Made by a program: the position numbers and the translations under genes. A stretch of DNA of 64,000 nucleotides from Mucilaginibacter gracilis (GTDB lineage: Bacteria > Bacteroidota > Bacteroidia > Sphingobacteriales > Sphingobacteriaceae): positions 2,418,001-2,482,000 of the forward strand of contig NZ_RBKU01000001.1 in NCBI RefSeq assembly GCF_003633615.1, given 5' to 3'. Shown one piece after another: positions 17,895 through 27,868 of this stretch. Positions within the stretch are counted from its first letter, which is position 1. Each line of letters begins with the position of its first letter. Below the pieces are notes generated by a model. The model was not told the DNA's origin. It made no database searches and saw only the letters and a list, made by a program, of their open reading frames with translations.

Positions 17895-20111
17895 ATGTCA
17901 ATGCATACTTATAAATATTCATTCGTGAAAGTGAGCTTATTGCTGGTAGCTCTCACGGCCTTTTCATATTCTTTCGCGCAAGACCTCACAGAATTGAAGA
18001 TCAGCAGACTATTGAAACAAATGACACTGGAGGAAAAGGTGCAGATGATTCATGGTAGTTCTTCGTTTACATCCGGTGGGGTTAAAAGATTAGGAATTCC
18101 GGAACTGACCATGTCTGATGGGCCGCACGGGGTGCGCCTGGAGCACGGACGCGGCTGGAATGCAATCAAAAACGTGGACGACTCAGGAACCTATCTGCCT
18201 ACCGGTAATACGCTGGCAGCTACATGGAACCCACAATTAGGTTATGCTTTTGGAACTGTGCTAGGCAGCGAAGCAAATTATCGCGGTAAAGATGTGATAC
18301 TGGGGCCGGGTATTAACATTATCCGAACGCCATTGAATGGTAGAAATTTTGAATATTTAAGCGAAGATCCATACCTGGTTAGTAAAATGGTAGTTGGCTA
18401 TATTAAAGGTGTGCAGGATCAGGGAATTTCGGCTTGCGTAAAACACTTTGCTGCGAATAACCAGGAGCTCAACCGGACGAGTATTAACGTTGAAATGTCT
18501 GAAAGGGCCTTGCGCGAAATTTACCTGCCTGGTTTTAAAGCCGCCGTTCAGGTTGGTAAAGTGAATACAGTTATGGGGGCCTACAACAAATTTAGGGGCC
18601 AGTATGCTACAGAAAATAAATACCTTATTCACGATATTTTAAAAGTAGAATGGGGCTTTAAGGGTTTGGTTATGAGCGACTGGGGATCGGTTCATCATAC
18701 GCTGGATGCTTTAAAAAACGGTACAGATATAGAAATGGGATCTGACTTGGTTTGGCTCAGCAAATCTGTCAGTCAAACCGGTGTGGTAAACCGGGGGGAA
18801 ATTCCCCGGTCTGTTTATGATCATTTTTTTATGGCCGATTCTGCCTTGGCGATGGTTAAAAGCGGTAGGGTGAGTGAAACGTTTATTGATGATAAGGTAG
18901 CCCGCATATTGCGCGTAATGTTTAAAACTAATATGATAGGTACCAAACGGAAGCCTGGTGAATACAACACAGCCAATCATCAGCAAATTGCTTTAAAGGT
19001 AGCGGAGGAGGGTATTGTGTTGCTTAAAAATGAATCCGGCATTTTACCATTAAAAAAGGAAGCGATTAGGTCGATAGCGATTATTGGGGAAAATGCCTCT
19101 CGCGAAAATGCGATGGGCGGCGGAAGCTCGCAGATAAAAGCCAGGTATGAAATTAGCCCGCTACAGGGAATTAAAAATCTTGTTGACAGCTCTGTTATAA
19201 TCAACTATGCCCAGGGATATAAAATTGCAAGGGGACAGCAAGCTAACGAGGAGTTGATTAAGGATGCAGTTAACGCGGTATCAAAGTCAGATGCCGCCAT
19301 TGTTTTTTGTGGTTGGACCCATGGCTATAATTACAGTAAATGGGAGGATAACGCGTTTGACGCGGAAGGCGTAGATAAAAAGAACCTTGATATGCCGTTT
19401 GGACAAAATGAATTGATTAGCGCCGTGTTGAAAGCTAACCCCAATACAATTATTGTTTTAATGGGTGCCGGTTCGATAGATATCACTCAGTGGGTTGACA
19501 AGGCCAAAGGAATTATCGAAGGTTGGTATCCGGGCATGGAGGGGGGTAATGCGCTGGCTAAGGTAATTTTTGGCGTAGTTAACCCCTCCGGAAAGTTGCC
19601 ATTTACTTTCCCTAAAAAGCTGGCCGATTCTCCATCCGAAAAATTAGGTGAGTATCCTGGTAAAGATGGAACGGAACATTATAACGAAGGGATTTTTGTC
19701 GGTTATCGTTACTTTGATACTTATCACGTTGAACCGCAGTTTCCTTTCGGCTTTGGTTTATCATATACCAGTTTTACTTTTAAGGGGTTATCTACAAAGT
19801 TTGCCGGGAAGCGTATCACAGCGACTTTAACTGTTAAAAATGTAGGCAGCAGGGCAGGCGCTGAGGTGGTGCAATTGTATACGCATAAACAAAATTCGGC
19901 GGTTTCGCGGGCGGAAAAGGAATTGAAGGGTTTTGAAAAAGTATTTCTTAAGGCTGGCGAATCAAAAAAAGTGACTATACAGATTGAATTGGATGCGTTG
20001 AAGTATTACGATGAAGTAAAGAGAAATTGGGTTATCGAACCTGGTAATTATGATTTGATTTTGGGTAATTCATCACGTGGAGAAATGCTTAGAGCTACTG
20101 TTAAAATTTAA
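17895..20111 (+). CDS. Glycoside hydrolase family 3 beta-glycosidase
   Basis: I chose the ATG at 17895 because it gives a clear signal peptide (VSLLLVALTAFSYSFAQ); a TTG 51 bases upstream, adjacent to the preceding stop, is less likely. That gives 738 residues. The GH3 N-terminal domain has MSDGPHGVRLEHG and KHFAANNQELNR, the nucleophile is Asp262 in VMSDWGS, and the C-terminal domain contains EEGIVLLKNESGILPL and a fibronectin III-like end (AEVVQLYTHKQNSAV). It resembles the bacterial glucocerebrosidase/beta-glucosidase branch rather than BglX, so it probably complements the first GH3 in linkage or aglycone preference. Confidence 0.93.
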   Translation: MSMHTYKYSFVKVSLLLVALTAFSYSFAQDLTELKISRLLKQMTLEEKVQMIHGSSSFTSGGVKRLGIPELTMSDGPHGVRLEHGRGWNAIKNVDDSGTYLPTGNTLAATWNPQLGYAFGTVLGSEANYRGKDVILGPGINIIRTPLNGRNFEYLSEDPYLVSKMVVGYIKGVQDQGISACVKHFAANNQELNRTSINVEMSERALREIYLPGFKAAVQVGKVNTVMGAYNKFRGQYATENKYLIHDILKVEWGFKGLVMSDWGSVHHTLDALKNGTDIEMGSDLVWLSKSVSQTGVVNRGEIPRSVYDHFFMADSALAMVKSGRVSETFIDDKVARILRVMFKTNMIGTKRKPGEYNTANHQQIALKVAEEGIVLLKNESGILPLKKEAIRSIAIIGENASRENAMGGGSSQIKARYEISPLQGIKNLVDSSVIINYAQGYKIARGQQANEELIKDAVNAVSKSDAAIVFCGWTHGYNYSKWEDNAFDAEGVDKKNLDMPFGQNELISAVLKANPNTIIVLMGAGSIDITQWVDKAKGIIEGWYPGMEGGNALAKVIFGVVNPSGKLPFTFPKKLADSPSEKLGEYPGKDGTEHYNEGIFVGYRYFDTYHVEPQFPFGFGLSYTSFTFKGLSTKFAGKRITATLTVKNVGSRAGAEVVQLYTHKQNSAVSRAEKELKGFEKVFLKAGESKKVTIQIELDALKYYDEVKRNWVIEPGNYDLILGNSSRGEMLRATVKI

Positions 20112-20174
20112 ATATATTTCGCTATACGCTAATAAGTTGACAATTATTCGTCGCGCCCTTGATGAAATTATTTA

Positions 20175-20209
20175 ACCGACCTATTGTTCGGTAGATTTAA
20201 GTAAATTTG
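20175..20209 (+). promoter_or_regulatory. Promoter and dyad upstream of the HTCS gene
   Basis: TAAATTTG (20202-20209) matches the Bacteroidota -7 consensus TAnnTTTG exactly. Just upstream is the dyad ACCGA-N8-TCGGT (20175-20192), overlapping where the -33 element should lie (ATTGTT). The dyad could be an operator controlling the sensor gene separately from the rest of the locus. It also argues against the TTG start at 20207, which would lie inside the promoter. Confidence 0.5.
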
Positions 20210-20248
20210 TTGACCATTATTAACCATTCGGAATTATTTTTACTTAAA

Positions 20249-23200
20249 ATGAAAAGCAAATATGCTTTTTCGACAAGCTTACTGATAGCGATGTTCATTT
20301 TGAACACGGCGGTGGTTGTTGCGCAGATCAATTTCAAACATATCAATTACAAAAACGGGTTAATTCAAAGCCCAATCAGTTCGATGGTCCAGGACAGGAG
20401 CGGTTACGTATGGATAGGTAATTTAGCTGGCCTATCAAGGTATGATGGCAACGAATTTAAAAATTTCAGGCACAATAGTTCTCTGCCCAATGGTATCAGC
20501 CATAACAGGATCAATAAAATTTATGAGGATAAAACCGGGCGCCTTTGGATTGCAACGGGCGGCGGCCTGAATTTGTTCCAGAAAAATACTGAGCAGTTTT
20601 TACATTTTGGCATCTCTGCGGCAAAGGGCGGGGCTAATTATGTTACCTCTGTACAGGAAGATAGTTATGGCAAAATATGGGTGTCAACCTTCAAAGGAAT
20701 AAAAATTGTAGACCTTAAAAGTAGAAAATTTATTAGCCCCGTATCTTTAAAGAAAACCGGCGAAGAAGACTTATACCAGGGATACACACTGTCGTTGTTT
20801 GAAGATAAACGTAAAACACTGTGGGTAGGTGTAAAACATGGACTGAAAAGAGTTGACTCCAAGAGTGGGGCCGCTATACCACTGCCCGAACCTTTAAGGC
20901 AAAATAAAGAGCTGGCAGCCGCCCGTATTATGGTTATCAAACAAGATAATTACGGCGATTTATGGTTTGGAACCGAAGAACATGGAATATTTAGGTATAG
21001 CGAACGGAATAACGTTTGCACGCACTACAATGAAAATACGGCTTTAGCTCTGCCTTCAGATTGGATAAATGATATTTTGATCAGGAATAATGAAGTTTGG
21101 GTGGCTACCAGAAACGGAGTTGCAATAGTTGATCTTAACAGTAACTCCATTACCAAGTACAACCATGATGGGGCAGATCCGACTTCCCTTAGTGATAACT
21201 CTACCTGGGCATTACTGGAAGATAAAACGAACAATGTTTGGATAGGGACCTACTCTGGTAATATTAACTTTTTTTATCCTGGTAACGCAAATTTTTGCAC
21301 CATTGGGGAGCGCGTAGGCAATCATTTAGGACTGAACGTACCCATTGCGGAAACGATACTGGAAGATAAAAATAAAAAATTGTGGATAGGGACATTAGGA
21401 GGCGGGTTGAATTGCCTTGACCGTGCTGCCGGGCTCTCAAAATACTACGCCATTACCGGTCTTAAAACCGATAAATACAGTAATGACATCAAGTCGCTGG
21501 CCATGGACTCGCTGGGGAGCCTGTGGGTGGGCACGTTGGACGGGCTCTGCAAATTTAATATCGCTACTCATACAATTCTGCCCATCAGGCTTGAACTGTT
21601 AGTTGCCAAGCCCGGTGGCAAGTTTATTAATGCCATATTGCCCGACCGGGACGGCGTTTGGATTGGCACTAACGGCGCAGGATTAAAACTGGTGAGCTAT
21701 GCCGGCGCCGAATTGATGACCATAAAGAAAGAAAACAAACCCAATGGCTTAAGTGACAATTATGTTAACGCTTTGATCTCCGACGGTAATGATTTATGGA
21801 TAGGTACGCAAGGCGGTATAAACAGGTATAATAAAATAACACATACCATTGCTATTTATCAGCGCAATAAAAATCCCGTGTTAGGAAGTAATAATATTTT
21901 TTGTTTTTTAATTGATAAAGATCGGCATCTGTGGATGGGTAGTGATGGCGGCGGGCTATGTTATTTTGATGCTAAAAGCAACCGCATCTATGCCATAAGG
22001 CAAGCCGATGGCCTTGCTGACGACATTGTAAACGCTATTGTGCAGGATAGCTCAGGCGGCTTATGGGCGAGCACAAATAATGGTATCTCTCATATCAAAC
22101 TAAAAAAAGGTAAATTGCCTTTAAATGGAAATTACGAGATTGAGAATTTTACATCCGCAAACGGCTTACTGAGTGACCAGTTTTTGATCAATTCTAGGCT
22201 CATCACCCGGGAGGGCGAAATTTTATTTGGAGGTATGAATGGCATCACGGCTTTTTATCCCCAAAAGATCATCAAAAATCAAAGAAAGCCCGAAATTTTA
22301 TTAACCAACCTGTTTATCAATAACCAGGAAGCGCGTTTCGGTGAGAAAGGCGATATCGAGGCACCGTTGAACCAGCTTAACGAGATATCCCTTCCGTACA
22401 ATAAAAACAATATCACTGTTAAATTTTCGGCTTTAAGCTTTATTAATCCCACTAAAAATGTATACGCCTACAAAATAGCCGGATTAGCTAATAATGATAA
22501 GTGGCAGCTCATTGATAACAAAAACGAAGTAAGTTTAATAAACCTGGTTCCTGGAGACTATGTTTTTAGTGTTAAAGCATCTAACAACGATGGTATATGG
22601 AATGATACAGGGCGAAGTTTACGTTTGCGGATACTGCCGCCGTTTTGGAAAACCTGGTGGGCTTATTTATTATATGCCGTTTTAACCTTGCTTACTCTGG
22701 CCAAAGTGGTCCAGTTTTTCCAGAGCCGGGCCCGTTTGGAGCGGGATCTTTATAACGAACACCGGGAGAATGAGAGGAAACAGAAATTTTACCAGATGAA
22801 GATGGATTTTTTTACCAATATATCTCACGAAATCCGCACGCCGCTAACGCTCATTTTAAGCCCGATAGAAAACCTGTACAAAAGAACGTATGAAGACCCG
22901 GCCGTTAATAAGCAAATATTACAAGTGAAAAATAACGCTGAAAGGCTATTCAGGCTTATTGGCGAATTAATGGATTTCAGGAAAGCGGAAACCGGTAATA
23001 TGGTGCTTTATTTACATGAAAATAATATTGTACCTTTTATTAACGAAATTTATTTGTCTTTTATGCAACTTGCGGAAAGCAGGGGTATACAATATGACTT
23101 TGAAGTGCCCGGCCCTACCGTTTCACTTTATTCGGACAATGACCAGTTAGAAAAGGTTTTTTTTAACCTGCTTTCCAATGCGTTCAAATTTACCCACGAC

Positions 23201-24346
23201 CATGGTAGAATTAAAATTTCAATAGCAACTACCGATGATACCTATGCTGTTATTAAAGTTACGGATAATGGGAAGGGAATTCCCAAAGAATTTCAGGAAA
23301 AACTATTTACAAACTTTTACCAGGTAAATCCTGATAAGTCGCAACCTGGAACGGGCGTTGGGCTTGCGCTGTCAAAAAGCATCATAGAGCTTCATAATGG
23401 TAATATAACAGTTCATAGCCGCCCCGCATCAGCTACCGAGGCTGGCGAAACAACATTCACTGTTTCGTTGCCGTATAAAAACTCAGTGTCGCAAAACGTC
23501 CATATCATGGCCGCAGAAGGGGGACAGGAGAATTTGAATTCTTATAAACTGCGATCAGAGATCGATGTGCTTAACGACCACGGTTTTACTCACGAAGATG
23601 AGGAGTACACCGTATTGATAACGGAAGATAACGCTGATTTAAGAGAACTGATTGCCGATACCTTAGCCAACTATCATATTATAGCTTGCACAAACGGCGC
23701 GGAAGCGTTTGATGAGGCAGTTGACAAGATTCCGGATCTGATCGTTAGCGATGTGATGATGCCTGTGATGAACGGTTTGGAACTATGCCATAAAATAAAA
23801 AAAGATGAGCGCACAAGCCATATCCCGGTGATATTGTTAACCGCTCTTGCAGCGCACATTCATCAAATTAACGGGCTCCAAACGGGTGCTGATATTTACC
23901 TTACGAAGCCTTTTAGTACAAAAATACTGGAGTTAAGTGTACATAATCTTTTGGCTTCGAGGGAGGCCATGCGAAAAAAATTCGCCAGGCAGTTACCCGG
24001 GGAACACACCACTCTGGCTTTTAATTCGGCCGATGAACAATTTATGAGTAAGGTGCTGAAAATAATAGATGATAATATCGGGGATCCCGAATTTGGAGTA
24101 ATTGCATTGGGCAAGGCCGTTGGTATGAGTAAAACTGTATTGTATAAAAAAATATGTGCCGTTACTGATATGTCGCCGTTAGATTTTCTTAAATCTGTTA
24201 GGTTACAAAAAGCCGCTATGCTGCTACAGCAAAAGCAATTTAACGTTTACGAAGTATCCTATCAGGTAGGCTTTAAGGACCGAAAATGGTTTAGCCGGGA
24301 ATTTAAGAAGCAATATGGCAAAAACCCATCCGAATTAATGAATTAG
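20249..24346 (+). CDS. Hybrid two-component system sensor/regulator (HTCS)
   Basis: The ATG at 20249 gives 1365 residues and a signal peptide ending in AVVVAQ. Order of domains: about 14 Reg_prop beta-propeller repeats in two blades sets (DRSGYVWIGNLAGLSRYDG and repeats of the WIGT/WVGT type, about 30-690), a Y_Y_Y domain (about 715-795), one membrane helix (about 800-822), HisKA with His860 (ISHEIRTPLTLIL), HATPase_c (FFNLLSNAFKFT, VTDNGKGIPKE, GVGLALSK), receiver with Asp1168 (IVSDVMMPVMNG) and an AraC-type HTH (about 1280-1365, VSYQVGFKDRKWFSREFKKQ). The periplasmic propeller binds an oligosaccharide and the AraC end activates the locus. All catalytic residues are present. Its position inside the locus implies local control. 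Confidence 0.97.
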   Translation: MKSKYAFSTSLLIAMFILNTAVVVAQINFKHINYKNGLIQSPISSMVQDRSGYVWIGNLAGLSRYDGNEFKNFRHNSSLPNGISHNRINKIYEDKTGRLWIATGGGLNLFQKNTEQFLHFGISAAKGGANYVTSVQEDSYGKIWVSTFKGIKIVDLKSRKFISPVSLKKTGEEDLYQGYTLSLFEDKRKTLWVGVKHGLKRVDSKSGAAIPLPEPLRQNKELAAARIMVIKQDNYGDLWFGTEEHGIFRYSERNNVCTHYNENTALALPSDWINDILIRNNEVWVATRNGVAIVDLNSNSITKYNHDGADPTSLSDNSTWALLEDKTNNVWIGTYSGNINFFYPGNANFCTIGERVGNHLGLNVPIAETILEDKNKKLWIGTLGGGLNCLDRAAGLSKYYAITGLKTDKYSNDIKSLAMDSLGSLWVGTLDGLCKFNIATHTILPIRLELLVAKPGGKFINAILPDRDGVWIGTNGAGLKLVSYAGAELMTIKKENKPNGLSDNYVNALISDGNDLWIGTQGGINRYNKITHTIAIYQRNKNPVLGSNNIFCFLIDKDRHLWMGSDGGGLCYFDAKSNRIYAIRQADGLADDIVNAIVQDSSGGLWASTNNGISHIKLKKGKLPLNGNYEIENFTSANGLLSDQFLINSRLITREGEILFGGMNGITAFYPQKIIKNQRKPEILLTNLFINNQEARFGEKGDIEAPLNQLNEISLPYNKNNITVKFSALSFINPTKNVYAYKIAGLANNDKWQLIDNKNEVSLINLVPGDYVFSVKASNNDGIWNDTGRSLRLRILPPFWKTWWAYLLYAVLTLLTLAKVVQFFQSRARLERDLYNEHRENERKQKFYQMKMDFFTNISHEIRTPLTLILSPIENLYKRTYEDPAVNKQILQVKNNAERLFRLIGELMDFRKAETGNMVLYLHENNIVPFINEIYLSFMQLAESRGIQYDFEVPGPTVSLYSDNDQLEKVFFNLLSNAFKFTHDHGRIKISIATTDDTYAVIKVTDNGKGIPKEFQEKLFTNFYQVNPDKSQPGTGVGLALSKSIIELHNGNITVHSRPASATEAGETTFTVSLPYKNSVSQNVHIMAAEGGQENLNSYKLRSEIDVLNDHGFTHEDEEYTVLITEDNADLRELIADTLANYHIIACTNGAEAFDEAVDKIPDLIVSDVMMPVMNGLELCHKIKKDERTSHIPVILLTALAAHIHQINGLQTGADIYLTKPFSTKILELSVHNLLASREAMRKKFARQLPGEHTTLAFNSADEQFMSKVLKIIDDNIGDPEFGVIALGKAVGMSKTVLYKKICAVTDMSPLDFLKSVRLQKAAMLLQQKQFNVYEVSYQVGFKDRKWFSREFKKQYGKNPSELMN

Positions 24347-24877
24347 TGGGTATAAAATTTCAACGCCCTTCAAAAGATATTTTCCTAACCGGCGGCTGTT
24401 AAGCCTATAATTACCTGTTTTCACTTATAAAAGTGAGGATGATTTTACAGATAAGACAAGGGGGTTTAAAACTGCTCCATCGTTTTTTTAGATTGCCTCA
24501 ATTCGTATCGCTTGCCGCGATAAGGAGGTTCCGTTAAAGATAAATTCTCAACAAAATTCTATATCAATAAAAGCCGGAAATTACTGTCCCCATGTAATTA
24601 ACGCTTTATATGATACTTTAACGGAAACTCAGCAATAGTCTGTTTTTTGAAAAAACATTTTAAGTCGGAAACTCCAATAAAGGCTTTTTAGCCCCTTAAA
24701 AAAGTCGGTTTGTGCCTCACGCCCAATGTTAAATCATCGCAGTTTTGCGACACCAATTAATAGAAAGCCCATTAAAGCTATTAATAAATTTTAGGTTATA
24801 AGTGCTTATTACCACTGGTATGTGGCTGGTAAGCTGCAATGGCCCGTTGTTAGTTTTTAAATAATAAACCTATATAA
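24347..24877 (+). other. 531-bp intergenic region between HTCS and the agarase-like gene
   Basis: No gene seen. It holds the second copy of the candidate HTCS operator at 24682-24720 and presumably the promoter of the following gene. A weak hairpin (CACTTATAAAAGTG, 24422-24435) lies soon after the HTCS stop. Confidence 0.6.
24682..24720 (+). promoter_or_regulatory. Candidate HTCS operator, copy 2
   Basis: GGCTTTTTAGCC, then TTAAAAAAGTC (24696-24706), GGTTTGTG and a C-rich end. It aligns base for base with the copies before susC1 and the xylanase, with the core about 172 bp upstream of the start codon. Confidence 0.5.
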
Positions 24878-26299
24878 ATGATAAAGAAAGTTATCCTGTT
24901 ATCAGTGCTCTTTTTTGCGAGCCCCGTTTACGCGCAAACAGCTAGCGAATATACCTTAAAGGTAAGTTCCAAAATATCTAACCAGGGGAGCGGCAAGCCT
25001 CCCGGATTTAGTGAATATAAAGAATACCCCACTCGCGCTTTAAATACCCTGATCGGTTACCAGCCGAACGACAAAATAAAATTGGATAAGTATGGTGGCC
25101 GTATGGATATGCATGGAAAATTTACCGGCTTTTATCATGTAGAAAAGCTTAACGGCAGGTGGTGGTCCATTGATCCTGACGGATACTGTTTTATTCATAA
25201 AGGAATGAATAATGTGGTGATGAGCCGTTCGGGAAATGCTAAGGACGGGTTTGATAATCAGTTTTCGGGGTCTAAGGATTGGGCGGTAAAAACAACCGAA
25301 ATGTTAGAAAATCTCGGCTTCAACGGGTTGGGTGCCTGGTCGTCTGTGGAGGATTTTAAAAGTTTGCCGGCAGCTATCAGGCCTATGGCCTATACGGTAA
25401 GCATGGATTTTATGGGAAGTTACGGGCGGAAAAAAGGCGCATACCAGCAATCGGGCCACTTGGGCTACCCAGACGATGCGATTTTTGTGTTTGATAAGGA
25501 GTTTGAAGCTTATTGTGACACTTACGCAAAACAACTGGCAAAAAATAAAAACGACAAAAATTTGTACGGTTATTTTTCGGACAATGAACTGCCTTTTTAC
25601 AGAAAAACTCTGGATAATTTTTTATCGAAGAAAGATACCACAGATATTGGTTATTTATCGGCCAGGAAATGGTTACAAGAGCACCATATCAGCCGGGACA
25701 GCATTAATGATATTTACCGCAATCAATTTTTAGGCTTTGTAGCTGAACGTTATTTTTCGCAGGTAGCCAAGGCAATAAAAAAATACGACCCTAACCATAT
25801 GTATATTGGATGCCGCTTTAATGGCTATCCTAAAAGCGTTCCTGAAGTGCTGAAAGCGGCCGGTAAATACCTCGACGCCGTATCCATCAACTACTACAAT
25901 CAATGGACGCCGCAAGTGGCAGATATGCAGCACTGGGGTGAATGGGCCGGTAAGCCTTTCCTGATAACGGAATGGTACACCAAAGGCGAAGATTCGGGTA
26001 TGGGTAATTTTGCAGGCGCGGGCTGGGTGGTAAAAACCCAGGACGACCGTGGCTTATTTTATCAAAACTTTACGCTGGGTTTAATGGAATCGGTGAATTG
26101 TGTTGGCTGGCACTGGTTTAAATACCAGGACAACGACCCTGCAAATAAAAACGTCGATCCGTCCAATACCGACGCCAACAAAGGCATCCTGGATATTCAC
26201 TATAAGAGTTATACGCCTTTAACCAATAAAATGAAGGAACTGAATGATCAGGCATATTCGCTAATCGATTTTTTTGACAAGAGAAATAAAACCCAATAA
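24878..26299 (+). CDS. Agarase-like glycoside hydrolase (clan GH-A, GH50-like)
   Basis: 473 residues. A signal peptide ends near residue 20 (SPVYAQ). It is a TIM-barrel enzyme: KLNGRWWSIDPDGYCFIHKG near residues 90-109, then LYGYFSDNELPF with the acid/base Glu237 after Asn236 (the clan GH-A Asn-Glu pair), and FLITEWYTKGED with nucleophile Glu365. The YF-DNE and ITEWY forms resemble GH50 beta-agarases, and this type is usually labelled agarase. Agar is an unlikely substrate next to a GH10 xylanase, and many GH50-like proteins in soil Bacteroidota are uncharacterised. The true linkage specificity is open. It has its own upstream motif and a strong terminator after it. Confidence 0.8.
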   Translation: MIKKVILLSVLFFASPVYAQTASEYTLKVSSKISNQGSGKPPGFSEYKEYPTRALNTLIGYQPNDKIKLDKYGGRMDMHGKFTGFYHVEKLNGRWWSIDPDGYCFIHKGMNNVVMSRSGNAKDGFDNQFSGSKDWAVKTTEMLENLGFNGLGAWSSVEDFKSLPAAIRPMAYTVSMDFMGSYGRKKGAYQQSGHLGYPDDAIFVFDKEFEAYCDTYAKQLAKNKNDKNLYGYFSDNELPFYRKTLDNFLSKKDTTDIGYLSARKWLQEHHISRDSINDIYRNQFLGFVAERYFSQVAKAIKKYDPNHMYIGCRFNGYPKSVPEVLKAAGKYLDAVSINYYNQWTPQVADMQHWGEWAGKPFLITEWYTKGEDSGMGNFAGAGWVVKTQDDRGLFYQNFTLGLMESVNCVGWHWFKYQDNDPANKNVDPSNTDANKGILDIHYKSYTPLTNKMKELNDQAYSLIDFFDKRNKTQ

Positions 26300-26439
26300 A
26301 ACACAACAAAACAGCGCCGAAATATGGAGTTTGCCAGGTTGGAGTAAAAAAGCCGGATGGACCAAATTTTACAATGGTTTAGGCGATACAATTCTAGCTG
26401 GTTTTTAAAGTAAGCTTTTATAACGAAATGATAAATATT

Positions 26440-26481
26440 GATGCCCGCGGCAGAAAAGAGTCTGCTACGGGCATCTTTATT
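26440..26481 (+). terminator. Intrinsic terminator after the agarase-like gene
   Basis: GATGCCCG (26440-26447) pairs with CGGGCATC (26468-26475), with an inner GGCAGA/TCTGC pairing, followed by TTTATT. The 26300-26624 gap otherwise holds the third operator copy and a roughly 30-codon stop-free stretch (WSLPGWSKKAGW) of unknown meaning. Confidence 0.85.
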
Positions 26482-26526
26482 GACAATAATGCGAGTACGG
26501 GTTTGATTACATGTACCGGATAAAAA

Positions 26527-26566
26527 GGCGTTTTGACTACCTAAATAAGTCTGTTTATGTAACCCG
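26527..26566 (+). promoter_or_regulatory. Candidate HTCS operator, copy 3 (xylanase)
   Basis: GGCGTTTTGACTACC, then TAAATAAGTC (26542-26551), TGTTTATGTAACCC. The core is about 74 bp from the xylanase start. Ten core bases are identical to the susC1 copy. Confidence 0.5.
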
Positions 26567-26624
26567 CTTTTTTAAAACATTACCAATTTTTGTAAACCAA
26601 TTATAAAAAATTAATTACCATTTT

Positions 26625-27848
26625 ATGAAAAGCACTTTTACCAAAGTTTTATTGTTGAGTGTATTGTATTTGGGATGCTCGAAGAGCGATTCCAAAGATG
26701 GTGGCACCAAAACTACCACGCCCACAGACGGCACTACCAATACTGTAGTTTATACCACTTTAAAACAAGCAAATACTGATATTGTTATTGGGGCATCCAT
26801 AAACCTTGGTTTCTTAACCAATTCAGCATTTTTAAGCCTTGTGCCTACGCAATATAACAGTATTACTGCCGAAAACAACATGAAAGTGAGGTTTTTGCAG
26901 CCTTCGGAAGGGCGTTTTAGCTTTGATACCGTTAAAGCGCTGTTAACCTTTGCCAAGGCCAATAACATCCGCATTCATGGTCATAACCTGGTGTGGCACA
27001 AGAGTAATCCGGCGTGGATAGCCGCTTACGAAACCGGTACAGCCCAACCAGCCTTATTCGATACGCTTTTGAAACGTCACATCACAGAAGTGGTTAAATA
27101 CTATAGTACACAATTTGAGGCTGACGGGATGACGCCGATTGTAAAATCATGGGATGTGGTTAACGAAGCGATATACGATAGCGGCAATATTCGCAACGCG
27201 AAAAATATTGATGCCAGCAACGGAGATGACCAGGGAAGTATCTGGCGCCGCAATATCGGTAAGGACGATATTAAAAAAGCGTTTACTTATGCCCGTATGG
27301 CAGCCGAACAAAACCATAATCCGAATTTGAAGCTTTTTTACAATGATTATAATATTGAAAAACTTGCCGTAAAACGAGACTCTATTTATAAGTTGTTAAT
27401 GGACCTCAAAACATATTCTTATAATGGCAAACCAATTATTGACGGAATAGGCATACAAATGCACCTTGATTATAATGCCGACGAATCATTAATCAAAGCC
27501 GCTATAGTGAAGATGGCGTCTACCGGATTGTTGGTTCATATATCTGAGATGGACGTTAAACTGGCAGATCAACCGGCAACCGTATACATCCCAAACCCGG
27601 TTCAGTTAGGCTTACAGGATTCGTTGTACAAACATGTGCCTATGTTGTACAGGAAATATGTTCCTGCTGCTCAGCGTTTCGGTATAACCACCTGGAGTGT
27701 GGGTGATAAGGATTCGGGCACAACATTTAATTATAGCCCGCAAACACAAAAAAACAGTGCTACCCTTTATGACTTGAATTATGCAAAGAAGGCCGCCTGG
27801 AATTATTTCTTCGACGGCTTGTTTCTAAATCCTCTTTCAACGCTTTAA
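26625..27848 (+). CDS. Endo-1,4-beta-xylanase, GH10, lipoprotein
   Basis: 407 residues. A lipobox (VLYLGCSKSD, Cys about 19) is followed by a short Thr-rich linker, so it is probably surface- or membrane-anchored. The GH10 barrel has ENNMKVRFLQPSEGRFSFD, HGHNLVWHKSNPAWI, the acid/base Glu181 in DVVNEAIYD and the nucleophile Glu308 in HISEMDVKL. Length and motifs are normal for GH10. It cleaves internal beta-1,4-xylosidic bonds and is the best evidence that the locus targets xylan. The third GH3 follows 20 bases later in the same transcript. Confidence 0.96.
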   Translation: MKSTFTKVLLLSVLYLGCSKSDSKDGGTKTTTPTDGTTNTVVYTTLKQANTDIVIGASINLGFLTNSAFLSLVPTQYNSITAENNMKVRFLQPSEGRFSFDTVKALLTFAKANNIRIHGHNLVWHKSNPAWIAAYETGTAQPALFDTLLKRHITEVVKYYSTQFEADGMTPIVKSWDVVNEAIYDSGNIRNAKNIDASNGDDQGSIWRRNIGKDDIKKAFTYARMAAEQNHNPNLKLFYNDYNIEKLAVKRDSIYKLLMDLKTYSYNGKPIIDGIGIQMHLDYNADESLIKAAIVKMASTGLLVHISEMDVKLADQPATVYIPNPVQLGLQDSLYKHVPMLYRKYVPAAQRFGITTWSVGDKDSGTTFNYSPQTQKNSATLYDLNYAKKAAWNYFFDGLFLNPLSTL

Positions 27849-27868
27849 TAAAATATATTTAAAATTAT

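Noticed and set aside
20207..20248. TTG start extending the HTCS protein by 14 residues
   Set aside because: It lies within the TAnnTTTG promoter element and would spoil the signal peptide that starts at ATG 20249.
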